Source of the DNA: Clostridiaceae bacterium
GTDB lineage: Bacteria; Bacillota; Clostridia; Saccharofermentanales; DTU023
Direction: 5' to 3'
Assembly (NCBI GenBank): GCA_012838135.1
Contig: DUPV01000015.1
Coordinates: 1 to 64,000 of the forward strand
Length of the DNA stretch: 64,000 bases
Shown: piece by piece, positions 40,542 through 48,711 of the stretch
Layout of the letters: each line of letters begins with the position of its first letter
Position numbering within the stretch: position 1 is the first letter of the stretch
Made by a program: the position numbers and the translations under genes
Notes under the pieces: generated by a model
What the model was told of the DNA's origin: nothing
The model's input: only the letters and a program-made list of their open reading frames with translations
Databases searched by the model: none

Positions 40542-42033
40542 TATTAACCCCCATTGCTATTGACATTATTCTCTCTTCTTTCAAATTTTCTTTAGTTAAC
40601 TCACCAGCAATTTCTCCTTCTCTCATAATGTAAACACGATCACACATGTTAATTATCTCTTGCATTTCAGAAGAAATCATTAAAATTGCATAACCTTCAG
40701 AAGCTAGCTCATTGATATTGTTATAAATCTCAACCTTCGCACCAACATCGACCCCTCTGGTGGGCTCATCTAAAATCAAACATTCACAATCTGAAGATAA
40801 CCATTTAGCCAAGGATACTTTCTGTTGATTACCTCCGGATAAGCTAGATACAGAATCCTCTAAATCTGAATATTTTGTTTGTAATTTAGTTAAACTATGA
40901 AGAGCCATTTCTTTTTCTTCTTTTTTATTTATTATTCCCAATTTCGAAATTTGTCTTAAATTAGTTATTGTAGTATTTAATAAAATGGATAAATTCAGTA
41001 ATATTCCTTCATTCTTTCTATCTTCAGGAACCATACCTATCTTATCTCTGACAACATCATACGATGAACGAAAATTCTTTTCTTCATTTTTAAAAAATAA
41101 TTTACCACTCTCTTTGGGATCATCACCAAAAATTACTTTCATTGTTTCTGTTCGACCCGAACCTACTAAACCAAAAAAGCCTACAACCTCGCCCTTTCTT
41201 ACATTAAATGAAATGTTTTTTACCTGCCTGCCTGCATTCAGTCTCTCTACTTCTAAAATAATTTCTCCTATAGTAGTTTCTCTATCAGGAAATAAAGTTG
41301 TTAAATCTCTACCTACCATGTCTTTAACAATCTTATCTTCTGTAACATCTTCTATAGAATATTCAGATACACTTTCACCATCTTTCATAACATGGACGGT
41401 ATCACATATCTCAAAAATCTCATTCAATCTATGTGAAATATAGATAATAGCAATTCCTTGATTTTTGAGTTGTCTCAAGATCTTCATTAAATTTCTTACC
41501 TCTTTAAAAGTTAAAACAGCTGTTGGTTCATCAAGGACTAATATTTTTGTATTTCTAGAAAGTGCTTTACAGATTTCAACAATCTGCTGATATGCAACAG
41601 TTAATTCTCCCACTAGTTGTAAAGGGTCTATATCTGAAAAACCAATTTTTTCAAGCAATGATTTTGTCTCGGAAACTATTCTTTCATTATTTGTAAGCCC
41701 CAATTTATGACCATCTGATAACCTATCTAAGAAGATATTTTCAGCGACTGACAAATGCGGAGCTAACACAAACTCTTGATATATTACAGAAATTCCTCTA
41801 TCTATACTAACTTTTGGAGTCATGTGCGTTAACGTTTCTCCATTTATTTGAATTTCTCCTTCATCCATTTGAATTGCACCAGATAAAACTTTAATTAAAG
41901 TGGATTTTCCAGCTCCATTTTCGCCTACAAGACCTTTTATCTCACCCCTATTTAAAGAAAAGGTTACATTTTTTAAAGCCTTTACACCACTATAACTTTT
42001 ACTTATATTCTTTAAAAGTACAGCTCTTTCCAC
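40531..42033 (-). CDS. RbsA-type sugar ABC transporter ATP-binding protein (duplicated NBD)
   Basis: Walker A GENGAGKST, ILVLDEPTAVLT; second domain LSGGNQQKVSLAKWL, CLILDEPTRGVDVGAK. Confidence 0.97.
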   Translation of the reverse strand: MERAVLLKNISKSYSGVKALKNVTFSLNRGEIKGLVGENGAGKSTLIKVLSGAIQMDEGEIQINGETLTHMTPKVSIDRGISVIYQEFVLAPHLSVAENIFLDRLSDGHKLGLTNNERIVSETKSLLEKIGFSDIDPLQLVGELTVAYQQIVEICKALSRNTKILVLDEPTAVLTFKEVRNLMKILRQLKNQGIAIIYISHRLNEIFEICDTVHVMKDGESVSEYSIEDVTEDKIVKDMVGRDLTTLFPDRETTIGEIILEVERLNAGRQVKNISFNVRKGEVVGFFGLVGSGRTETMKVIFGDDPKESGKLFFKNEEKNFRSSYDVVRDKIGMVPEDRKNEGILLNLSILLNTTITNLRQISKLGIINKKEEKEMALHSLTKLQTKYSDLEDSVSSLSGGNQQKVSLAKWLSSDCECLILDEPTRGVDVGAKVEIYNNINELASEGYAILMISSEMQEIINMCDRVYIMREGEIAGELTKENLKEERIMSIAMGVNNEK

Positions 42034-42113
42034 AAGACCCTCCCTTTTAACATTTTTAAAGGCCTTAGTAGTTAGATAACCATTAAGGCCTTAAAACTAT
42101 ATTTCTTTATATC

Positions 42114-43301
42114 CTAAAAATCTGCATTTGGATCGTAGAAATCATCTACATTCTCAATCGTTATAGCAATGGGATCTGTTGTAATTAACGGATCAAATGC
42201 TTCTGGATCAGCACCACCAACTAGGATCTCATCAGCAATATCCCAACCTTTAGCTACCACAAATCGAGGGTGGTTTAAACCTGTAGCTTTGTATTGAGTA
42301 CCTTCTTTAATTAATTCAAGACCTTCTTTCATGCCATCATGGGATGCAAAGAACTGTACTTGATCCAGCAAACCAGCATTTTCAACCGCTTTATAGCCAC
42401 CAATTAACATAGAGTCATTAGGAGCAATCATACAGTTAATGTCTGGATTTGCTGTAACAAGATCTTCTCCAGCTGATAAGCCTCCGTCGGTACTCCAATT
42501 TCCCCAACCTTGTCCCACTAAAACAAAATTAGCATCCGGATATTCCGCTGAACCATTATTTGTTAAGTCATCAGCTAATTGCCATGCAGCTTCAAACGCA
42601 GCATCTTCGCCAATACCTGTCCTTGCATCAATTAATCCAGCAAAAACACCTACTCTACGTTCAAGACCACCTGTATTTCCTTTGTTTCCACTAATCATAG
42701 CTGCTCTTATTTCTTCATCTTCATCGTAGCACGTGCTCATATATTCACCAACTTTATAACCACCAGACAGATTTGGAGCAACTACTAAAGTTACAACCTC
42801 TGCTGTAGCATCGATATTAGAGTCAATAGCTATTACTGGAATACCGGCATCTTTGGCTTCTTTACATTTTTTAGCACCAGCTAAAGGATCGACTGAATTA
42901 ATAAAAATCAAATCGTAATCTTGAGTAATAAAAGTTTCCATATTGGCTTGTTCCGTTTCAATTTGATTTTTTGCATCTAAAATCGTTACGTCCCAACCAC
43001 GTTCATCCGCTTGTTTATGCATTTCTTTTACAAATGATTGTTGGAACGGGTTATCTTGATTTTTGGAAGCATAACCTATTCTAAAAGTCTTTGCTTCATC
43101 TTTATCTGTCTTTGCTTCATCTTTATCTGTCTTTGCTTCATCTTTATCTGTCTTTGCTTCATCTTTATCTGTATCTGCTTCTACCTTTTGCTCTGTTTCT
43201 TCCTTTTTCTCAGGAACAGCAGATTCTTCTGTTTTAGAACCACAAGCTGCTAAACTAAAAATTAAAACAACTACTAATAATAAATTTATAATCTTTTTCA
43301 T
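42114..43301 (-). CDS. RbsB-type sugar ABC transporter substrate-binding lipoprotein
   Basis: Start re-assigned to MKKIINLLLVVVLIFSLAACGSK (lipobox) preceded by AGGAG; ORF track start at 43391 is an extension; periplasmic-binding-like fold. Confidence 0.9.
   Translation of the reverse strand: MKKIINLLLVVVLIFSLAACGSKTEESAVPEKKEETEQKVEADTDKDEAKTDKDEAKTDKDEAKTDKDEAKTFRIGYASKNQDNPFQQSFVKEMHKQADERGWDVTILDAKNQIETEQANMETFITQDYDLIFINSVDPLAGAKKCKEAKDAGIPVIAIDSNIDATAEVVTLVVAPNLSGGYKVGEYMSTCYDEDEEIRAAMISGNKGNTGGLERRVGVFAGLIDARTGIGEDAAFEAAWQLADDLTNNGSAEYPDANFVLVGQGWGNWSTDGGLSAGEDLVTANPDINCMIAPNDSMLIGGYKAVENAGLLDQVQFFASHDGMKEGLELIKEGTQYKATGLNHPRFVVAKGWDIADEILVGGADPEAFDPLITTDPIAITIENVDDFYDPNADF
43089..43172. 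repeat. 21-bp in-frame tandem repeat, 4 units, in rbsB-like gene
   Basis: CTTTGCTTCATCTTTATCTGT x4 (minus strand encodes DKDEAKT). Confidence 0.97.
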
Positions 43302-44264
43302 AACTTCTCCTTTTCTTTTTTTGATTGTTTTCCTTATGTTGCTTGCAACCCTTGTCCAATACATTAAATTATCAAAAACCTCCTTTTCCATATATTAAAA
43401 ATATTAAAAGAGCTCAAGCTTACTACTTAAAATTTAATATTTGGACAATCGTATCCTGTTTTTTTTTGTTCTTTCTTGTTTAATATAATCTTTTTTTCTT
43501 TTTTATCCAATTATTTGTGATATATATTAATATTGTACATAACAATCACATATTTTTGTTGGTTTTGACATATCCTCGATTTAAGATTTATTTATAGGGT
43601 GGATTCAATTATGAATTCCTTCTACACCTTGGAATCAGATGGACTCAAAATCTTTAGTTAATGGTCTTTTTGTTCTTTCGATTGAAACCGTATTCATAGA
43701 AAAGACTCATCTTATGCAAAGTTAAATTTTATATGAAATTGATTCAGTAAAACTTGTTAAACCCAGGTTATTCCTGTATCTCAACTTTACATAATGATGG
43801 ATCAACATATTCTTTTTAACCAATCTAAGAGCTCTATTTTTTCTTCAGAAGTAATTTTCTTCAGGAAAGCACCTTAGAGCGGTATGCAATTCTTCTCAAC
43901 CGTAGCAGTTTATCTTTAGAAACCCTTTCCTGCTTCAAATGTGTTACCAATACGTTCAATGCCTCGTTCTATTCTGCTTTTAGCATCTCACTCTGGTCCA
44001 CAAAACTGACTGACAAAAATATCGTAAGTACATATTGTTCTTTTTAATGTGACTTCTGTTTACTCAAAGCCAATACGCAGGTGCTCCGCAAGTACTTTAT
44101 GATGGGATTTCATTTAGTGTTGATATGGCTTTTCCTCCCTGTTTTTGATATAGATAGGAAAATACTTATTTTTATATTTTGCAACTGGCTTTTCATTACT
44201 ACCCGCATTTTATGATTATTGTCATAATAAGTGAAATGTCGGAATAATTAATTATAATTCCGAT

Positions 44265-44941
44265 ATTGGAATTACAATAAACTTTTAATCCAATCTGTCC
44301 GTTGACCACGAAATAAAAACAGGTCATCTGTCTTAAGTTCTTTGCCATAGTTTTCTTGGACGATGGCACATAAGCCATCTATCTTTTTACGAAGATCTGT
44401 ATAACCTAAGCCAGATAGATTTTTCCTTTCGCCAGGTGATCTTTTAACATTTCAATGCCTCAATTACAGCTTGGATATTCTCAGGACTGGCTCCGTGCGG
44501 AATCTCCACTTCTAGATCACCAAGCCGGATGTGGATGCTTTCTCCCAAGGAACGGATCAATAGGAGCAGGATCCGGTAAGGCTTTGAACTGAACAATTCT
44601 TTCTGCTTCTGCAGCGAGATGAGCTTTTAGTGTTGGCATCACTTTTTTCTAACGATAGTAATAGGTGAAACGAGTTATTCCGATTTCCTCACACCATTCG
44701 TTTACTGTTAAACCGCTCTGCTTTTGCGATTGAATATCCGAATACCAGCTATTTAATTCGCATTGTTTTTAGCTCAATCAGTTCACTACCCATTTCAATA
44801 CACCTTCAGACTATTCATTTTTACACGTCTTTACACATACAGTTTTGTATAGTCTAACTGAGTTGGTTCCGATGGCTAAACGATGATAGGTTAGACGCTT
44901 GCTGGACTTCGGTGGCCAGACACCGATAGGTTTGACGCTCC
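44265..44941 (-). mobile_element. decayed IS66-type element (left copy: terminal repeats, tnpA remnant, tnpB remnant)
   Basis: Minus strand: MGSELIELK..., LGDLEVEIPHGASPENIQAVIEALKC, KGKIYLA then frameshift YTDLRKKIDGLCAIVQENYGKELKTDDLFLFRGQRTDWIKSLL*; homologous to the 47.4-48.6 kb copy. Confidence 0.85.
44865..44941. repeat. two imperfect 37-bp direct repeats (IS66 terminal iterons)
   Basis: 44865-44901 and 44905-44941 share GATAGGTT(A/T)GACGCT; a third related copy at 47421-47458 in inverted orientation. Confidence 0.8.
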
Positions 44942-44955
44942 ATATACCCCGCACC

Positions 44956-45263
44956 TTGTCAAGAGACAAAAGCAACCCAACCTGAATTTCCCGTCGGAAT
45001 TTTCAGGTTGGGTTTACATCAAACAGCTGTCAACCCCAATCGGAGTGGCCCCGCTAAAGGTTGCCGCGTGGCGGCAGTTTCAGATCCGCAGACACCAGTA
45101 AACTGGCCTGCACTTCGCGTCATTCAGCATGGGATTTTTCGCTTGTAGTTTACTCTACGAGCGGCACGCATCGTTTGTTACGACGTGCAAAGCGTCAGCG
45201 CGAACTTTCCCTACGCTCTCGAACCAAGGTATTCCTGCTGTGATGATCAAAATAGATGAATGC
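44956..45263 (-). ncRNA. candidate bridge RNA/seekRNA region of the IS110/IS1111-type element
   Basis: About 300-nt non-coding, GC-richer segment 3' of the transposase with several hairpins, including an internal loop whose strands match both insertion flanks. Confidence 0.6.
44974..45014 (-). terminator. long hairpin, likely terminator at the 3' end of the ncRNA candidate
   Basis: AACCCAACCTGAA...TTCAGGTTGGGTT, 13-bp perfect outer stem, followed on minus strand by GCTTTTG. Confidence 0.55.
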
Positions 45264-46424
45264 TTACATGGACGAGATTTCCCTGTGAACGATTAAACCA
45301 ATTGCCCACATATCCCGAACCATTTCACTTGCAACCGCCACTTTAGCAACATTAATTTTCTTTCCTTTGGATATTAAGTGTCTAAAACGTTTATAGTGCC
45401 GGATATTACATTTTCGTGCTTCCTCCTCTACTTCGGCAGAAATCTCATGCCCTGAACGCAGGATTTTAGGGATACGATTTTGTTGAGACAAACTGGCAAG
45501 CCCTTCGATGACTGCTTTTCTAACCGTTGTGTCACCTGCCTTTGTAATGTGACCATTCTTTCCTGTTTTTTCTCCACTGTCATTTCGACTTGGTGTTAAC
45601 CCAAAATATCTGGATACACTGTATCCATTTTTAAAACGAGTAAAATCATCCATTGTAGCCACGTAAGCTAATGCCGTAATCTCATCGACTCCTTTTAATC
45701 TGGTCAAGGCATCTACATAGGGCTTAAAACGAGGTAATGAACAAACTTTTATACACTCTTTACTTATATCAGAACATTGCCTCAGTCCTATAAGGACCGT
45801 TTCTAAGTAAAATTGCAATGTTCGTCTTTCTACCGGCTTGGGTAACTCTATAGATTTTACCCAAGAAATGTAATTTTCTGTCCATGTTGCTTTAAGCTTA
45901 CCTGTCTTCGTCCTTTGATCCCAAACATATCCATGTCTGAGAAGCATGGACGAACATTGTAGCTTGCTACGTTTCACAGCATTGACTATATCGTAATAGG
46001 ATCTTACCAGATCTCTGGCAGCTTCAGATTCCTCATCTGGGATCCAAGTAACCCGACACTTTGTTTTTGGATTCAAAACAGCTGCGAGTAGTCGATCTTC
46101 ATCTCTGCGATCATCCTTGTGGATTCTGTCTTCAACACTAACTGGAATGCTGCTAACTGCTATTACATCACAACTATAACCTAAGTTCCTGAGATCTCTT
46201 GCTAACTGAACTACACAAGGACCTGACTCATACACAAAACGCATCGGTTCTGTCAGGCGTGTTGTAGCCCATTTAATCACATCCTCTGCCCTTGGACAAT
46301 CATTAAGGCGAGCATATGCCTCTTTTCCTGTTGTTAGATCCAATGCTGATAACATGATGAATCTTGCATGCTGATCCATAGAAATGACGGATGCAAATTC
46401 AGTCTGAATTGTGTATTCTTTCAT
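45264..46424 (-). CDS. IS110-family transposase (DEDD RuvC-like plus Tnp_20 Ser domain)
   Basis: SMDQHARFIM, YESGPCVVQLARDL, HKDDRRDEDRLLAAVL; C-terminal LKGVDEITALAYVATMDDFTRFKNGYSVSRYFGLTPSRNDSGEKTGKNGHITKAGDTTVRKAVIEG. Confidence 0.95.
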   Translation of the reverse strand: MKEYTIQTEFASVISMDQHARFIMLSALDLTTGKEAYARLNDCPRAEDVIKWATTRLTEPMRFVYESGPCVVQLARDLRNLGYSCDVIAVSSIPVSVEDRIHKDDRRDEDRLLAAVLNPKTKCRVTWIPDEESEAARDLVRSYYDIVNAVKRSKLQCSSMLLRHGYVWDQRTKTGKLKATWTENYISWVKSIELPKPVERRTLQFYLETVLIGLRQCSDISKECIKVCSLPRFKPYVDALTRLKGVDEITALAYVATMDDFTRFKNGYSVSRYFGLTPSRNDSGEKTGKNGHITKAGDTTVRKAVIEGLASLSQQNRIPKILRSGHEISAEVEEEARKCNIRHYKRFRHLISKGKKINVAKVAVASEMVRDMWAIGLIVHREISSM

Positions 46425-46849
46425 TGAAGCCCCCTTCCTGTTTGCGGCAGCTGAGTCCGCTTGGAATTATTTTCACATCAAGCGTATCGCCGCTGGCCCG
46501 CGTGTCAACAGGCTGGGCTTTTTATTTGCTTCGGTGCGGGGTATATCGTCTACAGGCGAACTGAAAATTATGGCTGGCCATAAAATTTATTAAGTAATAA
46601 AAAATTAAATAAGCTTTATTTGTCGTGCTCATTTTTTAAAGATTACAGATTTGCACAGAATATTTATTACTATTAAAATAAAAACACTTAAAAGCAAGAA
46701 ATCTAATCTTCCTTACAAATGAATAGATAATAGCTAATGATAGAAAACTTGAATTTACAGAAATTTTTCGACACAGCCGTCCAAGAAAATGTTCGTCACC
46801 CAGCCTCTAAACTTTACTTTCTTGCTTTTGCGTAACAAGCAGTCAATGA

Positions 46850-47420
46850 TAAATATCCCGCTCTATCAAAGTAATGGTTTGGGATGGCTATATTCATCCG
46901 GCTTTACCCTGGTACCTACCAATATTTGTTTCTGGTGTTCGCCATAAACCAGACGGTCTTTTTGTCTAGTGCAGTTTTCTTGAGATTGTTGAATTTTGTG
47001 CTGGTCTTCTTCCATCTCTTACAAGTCACCATGCAAAGACGACGTAGTCATTTATCCAATTCTTTTAGTCTTTTGATCATGTTGGATTACTTAAAGTAGC
47101 TCACCCAGCCACGAATCAGTGCGTTTAGCCTTGATTTACGTTTCTCTATTCCCATACCGTTACTTAGTCCTGTTAAATTTCTAAATTTATTTTTTAGTTT
47201 CTTAAAACTTTTTTCGATTGTACATAACTTTATACCTTCTTTGTTTTGGTAAAATCTATAATCAAGGAAATTCGTGAACGTAATATAGGCTACTTTTGTC
47301 TTCTCTCAGTTTACTTTAAGAAAGAACTTGCCTTCCAAGTAGTTGCTTATGCTTTTTCAGCACTCATTCCGCTACTCGTATACTTTTGCAGAACATTCTT
47401 ATATCATCTGCATAGCGAAC
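46850..47420 (-). pseudogene. decayed group II intron reverse transcriptase/maturase
   Basis: Minus strand contains VRYADDI (catalytic YADD), then EGIKLCTIEKSFKKLKNKFRNLTGLSNGMGIEKRKSRLNALIRGWVSYFK*SNMIKRLKELDK*LRR and KTVWFMANTRNKYW with multiple stops/frameshifts. Confidence 0.8.
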
Positions 47421-48610
47421 GTGAGCGTAAAATCTATAGTCGTCTAGCCACCGAAACTCAACCCTGTTAGACTATCCAAAACTGGATGTCTTAAGACATA
47501 TAAAAATGAATAGTCCAGAGGTATCTTAAAATGGGTAGTAAACTTGTAGAGCTAAAAAACAATGCCAAATTAAACAATTGGTATATGGATATCCAATCAC
47601 AAAAACAGAGCGGTTTAACCGTAGACGAGTGGTGTGAGGGAGCCCGGAATGACTCGTTCCGCCTATTACTAGCGTTACAAAATAGTGATGAAAGCATTAG
47701 AAACTCGTCTCGCTGCTGAAGCAGGAAAAACAGTTCAGTTCGAAGCTTTACCGTCTCCAGCTCCTGTTAATGAATCTAAGGAAAAAAGCATCCGTATCCG
47801 GCTCGGTAATCTGGAAGTAGAGATACCACCCGGAGCTAGTCCTGAGAACATTCAAGCTATAATCGAGGCATTGAAATGTTAAAAAATTACCGAGCAGAAG
47901 GGAAAACCTATCTGGCTTTGGGTTATACTGATCTTCTAAGCATCAATAATCTTTTTGACGAGGCAGAAATTTTCAGTGATCCTGAGCAAGAAGAACCTAA
48001 ATTTGAAGAAGTAATCCGGGTTCCGGCTCATACCCGTAAGAAGAAATCTGTCATAGAACGTCTTCCTGAAGATATCCCTATCGTTGAACGTCACCACTAT
48101 GTAGATGGAGAGGGACGTACCTGTCCTCATTGCTCTGCAGAGATCGAAGAAATAGGTACAGAAACAAGAAGTACTCTGGACCTGGCACCTGCTAAAGTAT
48201 TTGAGATCCGCGATATTTGTCATGTTTATGCTTGTAAAGCTTGTGACAAAGAAGCAGAACCGGTGACGGTTCGTAAAGCAACCTTCCCGGCTGCTGTTAT
48301 CCCCGGTGGCATAGCCAGCCCTGAAGCAATTGCCAATGTGATCAATGACAAATTTGTTCAGGGAACACCACTCTATCGCCAGGAACAGTATTGGCAACGA
48401 GTAGGTGTAATGCTCTCCAAACAGACGATGTTAAACTGGCTGATGTACTCGGTAGAACAATACTTGAAATATATTTACGATAAACTTCATCAAGATCTAC
48501 TTCAAGAAGATATCCTGCATGCTGATGAAACAGAATTACAGATTCTGCATGAAGAAGGAAAAAGTCCACAAAAATTTATAAAAAAAGAAAATCTTAAACC
48601 ATTTTTTATC
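47421..48610 (+). mobile_element. decayed IS66-type element (right copy: split tnpA, tnpB/tnpC deletion fusion)
   Basis: MGSKLVELKNNAKLNNWYMDIQSQKQSGLTVDEWCE; LGNLEVEIPPGASPENIQAIIEALKC; 245-aa ORF beginning like TnpB and continuing as TnpC; homologous 5' end to the left copy. Confidence 0.85.
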
Positions 48611-48613
48611 TAA
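47876..48613 (+). pseudogene. chimeric, truncated IS66 TnpB-TnpC remnant
   Basis: MLKNYRAEGKTYLALGYTDL (TnpB-like) then LPEDIPIVERHHY...CPHCSAEIEEIG...HADETELQIL (IS66 transposase zinc finger and first catalytic Asp); downstream catalytic half absent. Confidence 0.85.
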
Positions 48614-48623
48614 TTATTCAACA

Positions 48624-48653
48624 ATAGGCTCATTTTTGATCAAATGAGCCTAT
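48624..48653. terminator. inverted repeat, possible terminator
   Basis: ATAGGCTCATTTTTGATCAAATGAGCCTAT, 12-bp perfect stem between the IS66 remnant and the next gene; only a weak T-tract. Confidence 0.5.
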
Positions 48654-48711
48654 ATTTATAGAATTTATATTGTGTATTCATTTATTCCTTTGGGGAATTC
48701 TGATGGTTAAT

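Larger units (their letters stand above)
44942..46546 (-). mobile_element. IS110-family (IS1111-type) insertion sequence
   Basis: Complete IS110-type transposase ORF flanked by exact 14-bp inverted repeats ATATACCCCGCACC (44942-44955) and GGTGCGGGGTATAT (46533-46546); true tips may extend a few nt beyond. Confidence 0.85.

Noticed and set aside
43038-43253. 71-aa plus-strand ORF with FIFICLCF repeats
   Set aside because: Antisense shadow of the 21-bp tandem repeat in the sugar-binding lipoprotein gene
42114-43391. Track start of the RbsB-like protein at 43391
   Set aside because: The first 30 aa precede a good signal peptide/lipobox start with an AGGAG ribosome site, so 43301 is preferred
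44865-44941. Possible attC or REP array as the IS110 target
   Set aside because: The repeats also occur at the end of the second IS66-type copy, so they are better explained as IS66 terminal iterons
45061-45243. 60-aa plus-strand ORF in the IS110 3' region
   Set aside because: No plausible RBS or family; overlaps the structured ncRNA candidate on the opposite strand
46411-46593. 60-aa plus-strand ORF at the IS110 5' end
   Set aside because: Spans the element boundary and IR; a fortuitous reading frame
47246-47470. 74-aa plus-strand ORF MVKSIIKEIRERN...
   Set aside because: Antisense of the decayed group II intron RT; no independent support
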